Assembly: GCA_019722365.1 (NCBI GenBank)
Contig: JADFUC010000115.1
Coordinates: 42,107 to 106,106 of the forward strand
Reading direction: 5' to 3'
DNA from: Lithospermum erythrorhizon
Taxonomy: Eukaryota; Streptophyta; Magnoliopsida; Boraginales; Boraginaceae
DNA length: 64,000 nt
Numbering within the stretch: the first letter of the stretch is position 1; the number at the start of each line of letters is the position of its first letter. A program made the translations under genes and the position numbers. The notes beneath the pieces are model-generated. The model ran no database searches. It saw only the letters and a list, made by a program, of their open reading frames with translations, and had not been told where the DNA came from. Of this stretch, positions 24,024 to 34,222 are shown in pieces.

Positions 24024-26029
24024 GTTCTACTATTTAATTTATTTTATGTATTCATTTTAACATATTTTAATTGACAGCTGACTCAATAATATTTGCATAA
24101 AACCTAATATCAAGACTTTTTATGAGATTCTCTAATTTTAACCACGTAAAATGTACCCAAAAGAGGCCACACATTGGGATGTCCTGTTTGAACGTAATGA
24201 CACTTTTTAAAATTATATCTTATGTAATAATTTTTTTTAATAAAAAAGTTGAACTTCAATAGTATATACGTGATTTAATATTACTTGATATTTAAAACTT
24301 TTAAAATTTTAACATAAATAACAACTTAATATAAAAGGTCACACAAAGTCATTTAAATAGAAGATGAGGGTACCAATTTGTACATCGAATATTCATCAAT
24401 AATTTGAATTATATACCTATAATATACATATTCATGCATGTATTTTTTAGACCACACACATAAATTATATTTCATAGAGTGAAAACTAATCTAAGTATTA
24501 CTATGACAATATACTCTTATTTAGTTTACTAATCACTAATCAATATTAAATAGTAAAATCACTTTTTTTTTAAATTTTGTTCATATATCAATTCAACTTT
24601 AATTAATTATTGCATCTAGAGTTTATAGATAACATATTTTTTATTTAATCATAAAAACTAACATATTATATATGTTATAATAATAAAAAAATTGAAAAAA
24701 AATCCAAATTTATTAGTCTCTCCATACTAAATGATTGTCATGTTTGATTTAAATACTCCAAATTGACAAAGTTTTAAGCCTTCATCAATAAATATAATTT
24801 TGATTTGAATAAATTTAGTGTCAATATTAAAGTACATTAAAAATATTATTATTTGATAATTAACATCAAATATTATACAACATAAATAAAAATATTTTAA
24901 TTTAGCATTTAATATGTGAAAAATTAAAATTTAAAACTTTGACAATCTATTGGGGATGGAGGGAGTATTGGATATGTAACTTGACACTTTTTTTTATTTC
25001 AATTATTGAAATGTAATACAATATATCACATAATAATTTAGATATATATTCTTTAATAGTAATTTTTTGGATTAGAAAAATTATTTTTCAAAATTAATCA
25101 ATTATCATACAAAAAAAATTAGTATTAGTAGACTAATTCATTGCATTAAAATAATTGTTATCGAATTTTTAAATAACAAATTAGACTTATTAATTATTGA
25201 ATCATAGAGTCCTTTAAAATTTAGAAATATATTTTTCATCAATAAAAAATATTATAATAAGGATATAGAAATGTGAAAGGGAAGAAACACAACTCAAGCA
25301 TTTTTATGTTGGGGACGTAGATATAAGACTGGTTTGAGTAAACTTCTATTCAACTTCACTCACGGTTCACATAAGATTTCATTAAGAATTATTCGAGATA
25401 AAAGTTGACCGCCCCAGCTCGATAAAGATCCTAGATTATCATGGATCAACATGAGTGAAGTCGTGGTATTTAACAAGGAGTCTTCAACCAATATTATATG
25501 GAAGTATGTAAAAGAGCGACTTGTTTCATGGTCAGTTTTGAACCCCGGAGTACGATTAAGAACTTAAATTTAGCTGTAAGTACTTCACATATGAAAAGTG
25601 TCATTTAGTCTCGTATGTGTTACCATGTATTTCTACCCCCAATCCACCATTATTATTATCGTGACCATTATACTTATACTGCAGTCTACCCTCAATCCAA
25701 TTAATATTCTATTATTATCGTGACCATTATACTTACACACATCTAAATGCAATAATGGTGTTTCGTAGCTTAAAATCATCATGAATTTGTAAGTAGCCAT
25801 AATGAGTAGAGTGAAAATGTAAGGAAAAAAAAAAAGATTTAAAATGATAAACTGAAAGTGGAAGGAGGGAATTGGAAATTTAAAATTGTCAAAAAATAAG
25901 AAAATAAAACAAATAAATCTCTCATGATCCTTTTGTTTTGTAATTGAGCGATGAATATTATTAAAGAAAAACTGAGGTCCAAAACTTACAATAAATATTC
26001 CAAAATAAAACAAACTAAGCTATTAAGTT
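24024..26029. other. AT-rich intergenic DNA
   Basis: It holds the MITE at 24716-24965 and a short direct repeat (ATTATTATCGTGACCATTATAC at about 25650 and 25710). No gene is supported. The open frame at 25633-26013 on the minus strand is phenylalanine/isoleucine-rich translation of AT-rich DNA and has no domain. Confidence 0.4.
24716..24965. mobile_element. Stowaway-like MITE (250 bp)
   Basis: The left end GTCTCTCCATACTAAATGAT and the complement of the right end CTCCCTCCATCCCCAATAGA pair, and both then continue TTGTCA. TA flanks both sides (24714-24715 and 24966-24967). Confidence 0.75.
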
Positions 26030-26930
26030 GCTAAGCAACAACCACAGTAGTCTTTTGCTTGAAGGTGCAAATTTCATGGGGGTTTTGAGCTTGACCCTAC
26101 GATTTCTCTGGTACCATAACTGCAAAAGACTAATCGGCCAACACATGAGTTGATCCCACCGAGTCTCGAAAGTCTTTTGCTTTGTCCATTATGTCAAGAG
26201 ATGATGAGTAAGCCTCACTAAGAGTGATTATCCCCTTAGGATGACCGGTCCAGATGGCCTTGTCCCGCCTGTGTTCCCGGGCGGGTGGCTTTAATAATTT
26301 CTTGAACATCTATGTCCAAAAAAGAGAGGCTGTGCTCAAGTCCGAGCCCCTATATCACTCACAATGAATTCCTCTCGAATGGTAGTAGTCATATGCTCTC
26401 CTTTGTGCCGGGCCAGATATGGCTTCTTTGACCAACTATGTGATACCCATTTATGCTGCTCGACGATTGACCACCCTTAACGCCCCACTCCACTCCGCTT
26501 TAGTTAACAAATGTCTCACTTGTAGTATGCTTCTCTAGGTGAAACTCGGCTTGGTTCCAAGTTGTGCAGTCCATAAATTACCATCTGGGAAATAAATATC
26601 TCTATAAATCCTGGCTAATGGACTATGATTCTCTGAGATAATCTTCCATGCTTGTTTACTGAGCACGGCTATAATAAAACACGGAAGTCCCTGAAACCAA
26701 GACCTTCATTGGCTTTAGATTTACATAGCTTTGACCATGTTGTCCAATGTACTGTTCTTTTCTTATCATTTGATCCCCACTAATAGCTAGTTGCCAATAT
26801 TGATCTCTGCTGTAAAATATGTACATGCAACAAGAAGCATTGCATAGAATAGTCAGTTGGCTTGCAATACGTAATTTAATAAAATCTCCTTTCCCTCGCT
26901 TTAGATAATAACTGGGCTTCCACTCTCTAC

Positions 26931-28300
26931 TCAGACTTCACCTTTCTCAAGAATGGAGTCAGTGCCCTTCTTTGAAGTGCCTAAAGTGGTAGGAAGTCCC
27001 AGATATTTGTCATGCGATGCCATTTCCGGCATTCCAAGAACGCTCGAATCAGACTGGTTGCCCTTCCGAACATCGGGGCCGAATAATAGTATAATGTATT
27101 TATCTTGGTTGACAAGTTGCCCCGACCATTTCTCATACCGTTGTAGAATGCATTTCAGACGTGTTGCTTCGGGTATAAATGCCTTTTCCAGAGTAAAATG
27201 CCATATACGAACATTAAACGGTAAAATGAATCCGAAAGGGGTCTTAACTTGATTCCACAAAGCTCTCCATTATGACATGCAAGTGTTTGAGATATTAACC
27301 CTCAAGATAGATTATAAAGAGATAGGATAAGGTCCCCCTGCCTCGATCCTCTCCCCGGGTTCAAAAATCGCAGGATTTTTCCCCATTCACCGTAACCGAG
27401 TAGCATAAAGAGACTGATTCCATAATCCATAATCGATGACTCCATTTATGTCCAAAAATTTAATCCTGATGAGTATAGCTTTGAGAAAGTTCCATTCAAT
27501 CCTATCATATGCCTTCATCATATCTAACTCGGATGGATCCATTCACCGGCGTAACCACATTTTTTTTTTATATGTGAGGCTTAAGTAACTAATATTATAT
27601 GCATGAAGAAAAAATATACAAAAAATTGGGGGGGCGAATGACTTAATTTTTGAATAATGAATGGTAAAATTCTATTTTTAATAGTAAAATATAATTCTTT
27701 GAATTTTAAGGGGGCGATCAAGCCCCCCATGCCCCCCCTAGTTCATCCACTGGATCCACTCTTCTTATGTTTAATGAAATTATGTAACTCATAAGATAAA
27801 AGAACATTATCCTTGATGAGCCTATTCGCAATAATTTTAGCCACGTGACGCATGCCAATTGGCCCCGAATTGAGAAATATGTGTCGGATCTTTGATCTTG
27901 GGAATAAGCATAATCAAGGTAAAATTAAATTTTCAAGGTAAAATTAAATAATCAAGGTAAAATTAAATTTTCTTAATAATATGCTGTTATTAAGATAATT
28001 TAGAATCATCTTACCTATGTCCTGCTCCACTATTTCCCAACACGTTGAAAAATCGGCCCCGACATGCCATCCGTCTCGGAACTTTATTCCCATTCAGTTG
28101 AAAAACCACATTTCTTAATCTCTGTGGCGTGAACTCCATTTCCAAGCTACTTCTCTGCCTCATCGAAAGATGTTTTCAGGACAGGTTGGAATCTTGCGCG
28201 AGACCCATAGCCGCCCGGGAGAGGGAAATAGCTTTTGATAGAAATCCAAAGCGAGCTTGGAAATATCCCTCTCTTCTCTGACCTAACTCCCGCTATCATC
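26931..28300 (-). pseudogene. LINE reverse transcriptase remnant
   Basis: In order on the minus strand: DNVLLSYELHNFIKHKK near 27800, then an inserted 209-bp element, ELDMMKAYDRIEWNFLKA near 27500, and a GRGSRQGD-like string near 27340. The open piece 26931-27260 carries ILQRYEKWSGQLVN and MASHDKYLGLPTTLGTSKK. Where FADD is expected, the sequence reads HFTLEKAF, so the catalytic loop seems deleted. The domain drives target-primed reverse transcription in intact L1 elements. Confidence 0.8.
27544..27752. mobile_element. Non-autonomous hAT-like element (209 bp) inside the LINE
   Basis: The ends CACCGGCGTAACCAC and, as complement, CAGTGGATGAACTAG are degenerate inverted repeats of the CAGTGGCGGA type common in plant hAT-derived elements. 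They are flanked by 8-bp direct repeats GATCCATT (27536-27543) and GATCCACT (27753-27760), matching at 7 of 8. It sits within the LINE RT, between strings that are adjacent in intact LINEs. The interior is short and non-coding. Confidence 0.75.
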
Positions 28301-28388
28301 CTTGAAGGCTGTGATGTGATTGGTCTTCCTTTACGAAATGATAATGCATGAAAGTTAAGTTATATTACGGTCCCCTTTGCTCTCCATT

Positions 28389-28823
28389 TCACCCTTGAAC
28401 GTTGCCTCCAATAATGATCATTAGTCTCTCTAAGCTTATCAATCTCTTTGACGTGGGATGATTGTCAGACTTTGTCTTATCGTAATAATAAGTAATTGGG
28501 CCGCCATCGAAATGATTCTTGTTTGTCAAAGGATGAATTCGCATATTACCTAAGACATCTCGTTTCCATTTCATCAATCCCAAACGGCTATTTTGGATGC
28601 TAACAAAAAACTTGCTACCCCGGATCCTCCCTCCTTTGTTTGTGCCAAGCATTACGAACCAATTATATGGTTTCTTTATATAAGCAATTCGCCTAGCCTT
28701 CAATTCTCGACTGGTTTTACTTCGTGTTACCCCCAGTCCCCGTGTGCCTTTAACCAATAGCAAAGGTAGATGATCTGAATTATTAGACGAAAAATGGAAC
28801 AACTTTTCATGTGGGAATTCCAC
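28389..28823 (-). pseudogene. LINE endonuclease C-terminal piece
   Basis: A 144-residue open piece contains NNSDHLPLLL, the SDHLP motif that closes the APE-type endonuclease fold of plant L1 LINEs. The sequence after it corresponds to the linker leading to the RT. Family and function are clear; the rest of the catalytic residues are broken up by frameshifts upstream. Confidence 0.75.
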
Positions 28824-29180
28824 TTTCCATGTTTGTTACCTACCCCTCAATCGAGCCTCGGTCCTCGGGTAGAATGACGTATTTAATCCTTCATAAGATT
28901 CCATGACATCTTCCTCTTTCTAACCTCATGATGCCCATAAAATCCAAAAAACCTCCAAGGTGTCAATCCTTCCTCGATCACTAATGCTTCTATATGATTT
29001 AATTGCATGAGATAACCTCACTTCCAAATTCTTAGGCCAAGTAAGGTCAAGCCCCTTGCGGTCCATTAGCATTAACCAATAGTGCATGAGGCATTTTAAT
29101 CTTACATTTGATGTAGTCCCATTCTTGACACCAAAGTTTAGTTTCCATAAAAAAAAACTGAACTAGGCTTTTTAGAGGTC

Positions 29181-29556
29181 TGTTATATTAATCAATATTT
29201 CAGATCGATTTTGCCAAGAATTGCGTAAACGGATTGACATCTAGAGTAGGGTCTTTTATTCAAATGTAACGGTTGTCCTGCACTGATTTGGGGGGTAGCT
29301 GGTTAGGTTAGTTGTGAACTAGTTAATAGAATTCCACGTCACCACGAGGCTAAAAATTGAATACTGGGGATTGACCACTTGTATAATTGTAGTGACTCCA
29401 ACAATATTTCACAATTGTAACGTAAAATATAAATGAAAATTAGTTTTCTCTCTCATTTCTTCTCCCTCTTTCTCTAACAGATTTTCTTCTTCTACCTCAA
29501 GCTTCTTCAATCAACAACGGTAGAAATCGCTTTTAAATCAGCTTTCATGTCTACTA
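29181..29556 (+). repeat. 5' LTR of the 29.2-kb copia element
   Basis: It starts TGTTATATTAATC and ends TGTCTACTA directly before the PBS. It shares with the 3' LTR the blocks CTAGAGTAGG, TTTTATTCAAATG, AACGGTTGTCC and GGTTAGGTTAGTTGTGAA. The TATA region reads GTATAATTGTAG here and GTATAAATAGAGG in the 3' copy, so this promoter has decayed. Confidence 0.9.
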
Positions 29557-29575
29557 TGGTATCGTGAGCTATAGG
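29557..29575 (+). other. Primer-binding site
   Basis: TGGTATCGTGAGC directly follows the 5' LTR and fits the initiator-tRNA-Met site (TGGTATCAGAGC-type) used by copia elements. Confidence 0.7.
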
Positions 29576-29616
29576 TTAGAAAATTAATTGTAAAATAACA
29601 AAAATTTCAACTCAAA

Positions 29617-30440
29617 TGGAGAAAACACTCCGATTGATGAAACAAATAGAAATGTCGAAATCAAAATCTACCGAAATAAAGTACGATTTATTCACCCATT
29701 TTCATATCACATCATTCCCAAAATTAATTTTAGTTTCGCACTGCTAACTCGAGTTGAATTACACTGCGGGAGTCGATCAATGATGCATCTCACCGAAGAA
29801 ATAGACTTATTAGGTTCTTAACTGTGAAGTCATAATTTTCTTCGCTAAATGATCCAAATATACCAATGGCAAAAATAAATTGTACCTTAATTTGATGGAT
29901 TATGAGCTCGTTGTCTAAGAAAATAGGCAAAGGTTTCATGTTTGTTGATAGTTCTAGGATACTTTGGAAGGAAATAAAATAAGTGGCTTGGGGGTAGTAA
30001 ATGGACTCCACGATTTATGAGCTTCATAGGAGCATCTATAGTACTAAGTAGAACGAGACAGCTTCTGGGTACTATAACAAGACGAAGAGAAACCGGGATG
30101 AGTCAAGTATTTAAAGCGTGGTATAGATGAGGAAGAGCATATGATGTAGTTTTTAATGGGGCTAAATGACGAATATGATCACTTTAGGAATTAAATTTTG
30201 CTAATGGATCCTCTACCTACATTAGCAAAGTGGCATATTGTACGGGTTACAATAAATTGAACGGAAGAGATAGGTTCAATGTTGTGTGATTGATCAAATT
30301 GGAAGTTCAACTTTGCAAGTGAAAGAAAACTATGAGAGTAGTAAAAGACAGGGTTATGGAGATAGGAGAAATGATTTGTGAGGGAAGGAATAAAATTACG
30401 GTAGAGTCGACAAGTCTTTTTCGGGAAGCTGCATCTACTA
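29617..30440 (+). pseudogene. Copia gag remnant
   Basis: A start MENTPIDETN near 29617 is followed by ILVSHCLTRVELHCGSRSMM (about 29720-29790), the decayed LTGENYxxWSRSM signature. NEYDHFRN.ILLMDPLPTLAK lies near 30170-30225, and EEIGSMLCD near 30265. Multiple stops are present. Confidence 0.7.
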
Positions 30441-30699
30441 TGGTAGAATTGGGTCATTTGAAATCCGTTGTTGGAAGTTGATAGGTTATCCAACGCTCTT
30501 TTTGAAGTAGAGATGGTCAGTGCGGAGGTCACGTATCACGGCTCATAATGGCTATTAGAAAACGAATGTATGTGATACGCGAGTCACCACTGACATGGCC
30601 GAAACGATAATCGAATTTGAAGCATTTGATTGCCGATATTTCATCAAGAGGTTGGGAAATGATGCGGATAAGGAGGCGCCTTAATTATATAGCAAATAA

Positions 30700-31480
30700 A
30701 ACTACATGTCGAATGTTCTTTGGCATCACAGGCTAGGTCATGCTAGTTATATTTCCATAAAGCATCTTGTAAAGCTTTCTTCTCCTATTGATTCTCCTTG
30801 TAACATTTGTCCTATGGCAAAGCAATCTAGGCTTTCTTTCCTCGTCAAGACGTGATGTCTTCTCACTGCGGTTTGATTCCTTTTTCATGTTGGATGTGTG
30901 GGGCTCCATAGCTCCTCAATCTTTTAGGAGGTAGATATTTTATGACTATAGTGGAAGACTTTAGCATTTATTACGGATTCTCTTTGATTACATATAAGAC
31001 CTTTAATTATTAATGTGCTTAAAGCCTACATAAGAATGATACAACCACAGTTTAACAAGACTATTAAAGTTGTCATGAATAACAATGTGACTGAATTTGT
31101 CAATTATGAGTTTCAAGAGTTTCTCTCTAGTCTAGACACACAACATCAGAGATCATGCGCCTATTCTCCTTAGGAAAATGGGAAGGTAGAAAGAAAATAC
31201 ATGCATTTAGTTGAAGTGACAAGAGCTCTTCTGTTCCATGCTAATCTTCCAATACAATTTTGGGAAGATTCCAATACAATTTTGGGAAGATTCTATTTTA
31301 ACAGCCACATATATCATGACTACCTACTCAAGTCCTCCAATGGAAAACACCTTATGAGAAATTGCACCATAAAAAGCCTAGCCTTGACCACCTTAGAATC
31401 TTTGGTTGCCTATGTTATGTGACACACAATGTACCACACAATCTAATCAGAACTTGAGTAATATTGTTTCTTTTCCTTGT
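30700..31480 (+). pseudogene. Copia pre-integrase and integrase remnant
   Basis: SNVLWHHRLGHASYISIKHL at about 30710-30770 and CNICPMAKQSRLSF at about 30805-30845 form the His/Cys zinc-binding module with all four metal ligands. RYFMTIVEDFSI follows at 30935, where the first catalytic Asp appears as VED. The later integrase is fragmented. Confidence 0.8.
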
Positions 31481-32570
31481 GTATCTTCCTATTACTCATG
31501 ATCCTAAATATGATCCTTCCAGTTCTGCTATTTCTACTGAGTCTGTGATATCAGACATGTCACTGGTTGATCATGATAATCTTCACAATAATGCTCAATC
31601 TGATAATGATATTGATCTGGAACCAGTTGTGGAACCTACTCTAAGACATTCTACTAGAGTTAGGCAGCCACCACAATGGTTAAATTATTACTATACAAGT
31701 AATTCTATTTCTACCTTTGATAGCTTGCCCCCCTGCACACCTATGCACATGTCTTTTTTAGCAAAACGATCAACAATCCAGGAACCACATACTTATAAAC
31801 AGGCCAATGTTCATGATGTATGGGTTCAAGCTATGAACTCAGAGCTCAAGGCATTGGAAGATAATCACACTTGGGATCTTGTTGAGCTTCCTCATGTGTG
31901 CTAAACCTATTGGTCAGAATGGGCGATAGAAAGTTAAGTATAAGCCGATGGTTCACTAATAAATATAAAGTGCTCTGCTAAAGCCAAGGCCCACAATCAA
32001 ATAGAAGGTGTTGATTTTTATGAAAGTTTTTCACCTGTTGCTAAAACTGTGACTGTTAGATTATTGTTAGCCATTGCAGCCAAGAGGTCATGGGCTCTGT
32101 ATCAACTAGATATCAACAACGCATTTCTACATGGTTATCTAGATGAAGACATCTACATAGTGCCACATGAAGGATATAGCAAAGGCATCCTACCCGCCAC
32201 AAACTCAAAAGATCATCAGATGCCTTAAAACGTGCCTTAGCTGCATAACAGACTAGAATTCATCACTACTGCCCATTCTCGATTTTCAACAGCCTCAAAT
32301 TCAACCCTGCTTTTTTGATATCGAGTAGCGATGCGGGATTTACATACTTTGGTAAAGGGATTTTCGAGGCCGAGATTATCAAAGTTAAAGAGTTTTTGGA
32401 TCAAATTTACAATCAAAGATTTGGGAATAGCTAAATACTTTCTAGGTATAGAGATAGCTAGATCTCAGCAAGGCATGTATATTTCTAAAAACAAAGTATG
32501 CATAGAAGAAGAAAGGGATGTATCTACTCCATCAAGTAACTAATTGAATTTCAAAAAACGATGAGAACTC
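31464..32570 (+). pseudogene. Copia reverse transcriptase remnant
   Basis: The open piece 31464-31904 has the pre-RT linker with RHSTRVRQPPQWLNYYY and ALEDNHTWDLVELPH. FSPVAKTVTVRLLLAIAAK and LYQLDINNAFLHGYLDEDIY follow near 32020-32160, then FTIKDLGIAKYFLGIEIARS near 32410. The YVDD box cannot be found in the decayed stretch at 32170-32340. Confidence 0.8.
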
Positions 32571-33165
32571 TCCATTATTAGCTGATCCTAGTGTTTTCAG
32601 AAGGCTTATTGGGAGGTTATTATACTTGAACTTCACCAAGCCCGATCTTACATATGTAATTAATCATTTAAGCCAATACATGTAACATCCTTCTCAAAAT
32701 CATTGGACTGAGCTTTACATGTTGTTAGGTATTTCCATGGTACCGCTGGTTGTGGTTTTGCTCTATTTAGCCGACTTTATGCTACACTTCAAGCATTCTG
32801 TGATGTTGACTGGGCCAAATGCACCACAACAAGGAGATCAATCACTGGCTATTGTAAGCTTTTCTTTGTCGGGCCTTTAATTTTTTGAAAATCAAAGAAG
32901 AAAATATCAGCTTTTGCTCCGCCGTTCGTTTTACCAATTGCACTTAGATGTGACAACAAATCTGGGTTCATATTATTGAAAATTAGGTATTCACGAAGGA
33001 CGAAATAAGATGGGTGTCATCTCGTTGCTTTGATCATTCTGAGGCGGTTTGTCAAGCCATATTACATTTCCACAAAACAGTAGCTAGCTGACATTTTTAC
33101 CAAGAGTTTACCAGATCCTTTGTTTATTGAATTATTGTTCAAGATGAACTTCTCTCCGACAGTTC
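32571..33165 (+). pseudogene. Copia RNase H remnant
   Basis: [20 protein letters not shown] near 32590-32650 and NHLSQYM are recognisable. CTTTRRSITGYCKLFF-like sequence follows near 32830, and an ADIFTKSLPDP-like end near 33090, in changing frames. It would remove template RNA in an intact element. Confidence 0.75.
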
Positions 33166-33181
33166 CATCTTTGAGGGGACA

Positions 33182-33566
33182 TGTTAGATTAATCCAATAT
33201 TCAGGGATTACCCATTTTTTCGGTTAGCAATTGTGTAAATGGATTGATTAATCTAGAGTAGGGATCTTTTATTCAAATGCAACGGTTGTCCCCAAATTGA
33301 TTTAGGGGATAGTTGGTTAGGTTAGTTGTGAAGTAGTTAATTGAATTCCACGTCAGCAGATGAGGTGGAAATTAGCTACTAGATTTGACCACTTGTATAA
33401 ATAGAGGACCCACTAACATTTCACAATTGTAGCAGAAAAATATAAATGAAAATTATTTTTCTCCCTCCTTTCTTCTCTCTCTCTAACATATTTCTTCTTC
33501 CAACTCAAGCTTCTTCGTCAATCAACAATGGTGGAAATTGCTTGAATCAGTTTCTCATATCTAATA
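33182..33566 (+). repeat. 3' LTR of the 29.2-kb copia element
   Basis: It starts TGTTAGATTAATCC after a purine-rich tract and ends ATATCTAATA. It retains a TATA-like GTATAAATAGAGG at about 33395. It differs from the 5' LTR by many scattered substitutions and small indels, indicating an old insertion. Confidence 0.9.
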
Positions 33567-33660
33567 TGGTCACTAACCCGACTAGCGACCGAACTTCCCG
33601 GGGATGACCCAAATCCCAACCGTTCCAAGCTAAGATACTTAAACAGGGGATTGAGGAATT
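33567..33660 (-). mobile_element. 5' portion of the LINE endonuclease, cut off by the copia insertion
   Basis: The minus strand encodes ILAWNGWDLGHPREVRSL and then GLVT, which matches the KILSWNCRGLGNPRAVRxL start of plant L1 endonucleases. Joining this to 29175 and dropping one target repeat continues as SKKPSSVFF. After one slip in a nine-T run it continues as METKLWCQEW. So the two LINE parts are one element. Confidence 0.85.
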
Positions 33661-34129
33661 CTTTTGATCATTAATTTAAGAAATTGAATCGATCATCAAT
33701 TTAATCCGTCATTAATAATATGCCATTAATAAAGGTAGAAATGTGACAATAATTTATTATGAATTGTACATAATATTTCGTATATTTTAAACAAAAAGAA
33801 CAGTAGCTAAGATCTTTGTCTTAATAGGTTCACTATTACGGAATATCTAATGAGGAAAAATTATTGAATCACAATATCTCTTTCATATCTTTCTTACATG
33901 GAATTTAAACGTGAATCTTAAAAGAAGTCTTATATTATTGGGGTGTTTTTGAAGCAGTAAACTTGATGAATCCGAATGGAAACCGATTAATTAATTTATT
34001 CAAGACACAAGATATATTCAATTATGGAGTATTATTTTTCAAATATATAATACATTTATTATACATTTAATAACAATACAATACATATACTGATCCTATA
34101 ATAGTCCGAACGTATTTCGAAATGTTAAT
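33661..34129. other. AT-rich intergenic DNA
   Basis: No gene, terminal repeat or recognised element is seen between the LINE start and the 3' flank of LEA-like gene 2. Confidence 0.4.
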
Positions 34130-34222
34130 TGTCTCCTAAAATAAACTTACAAAAACCTCTGTCATTGGAGGTAACTATCGTTGTCCTGTGTCCTCCTGAT
34201 TTCTAGGATGCATGCCTCATGG

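Larger units (their letters stand above)
26030..29180 (-). mobile_element. L1-type LINE remnant, main part
   Basis: The minus strand shows an AP-endonuclease region (METKLWCQEWDYIKCKIKMP near 29130, SDHLP at about 28765), then RT blocks. C-terminal FWWGSNDKKRTVHWTTW and LGFRDFRVF strings follow (about 26680-26790). Last is a DKAIWTGHPKGIITLSEAY segment near 26230, typical of the C-terminal zf-RVT region of plant LINEs. The 5' end of the endonuclease lies at 33567-33660, beyond the inserted copia element. Many stops and frameshifts make it inactive. Confidence 0.85.
29181..33566 (+). mobile_element. Ty1/copia element with both LTRs, inserted into the LINE
   Basis: Two LTRs of about 380 bp align end to end (29181-29556 and 33182-33566). 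The PBS TGGTATCGTGAGC follows the 5' LTR and a purine tract TTGAGGGGACA precedes the 3' LTR. The flanking repeats are AGGTC (29176-29180) and TGGTC (33567-33571), 4 of 5 matching. The interior order is gag, pre-integrase, integrase, RT, RNase H. All reading frames are disrupted. Length is about 4.4 kb, normal for small copia elements. Confidence 0.92.

Noticed and set aside
25633..26013. 126-residue Phe/Ile-rich minus-strand open frame
   Set aside because: Composition follows the AT-rich DNA. No domain, no start context and no homologue was recognised.
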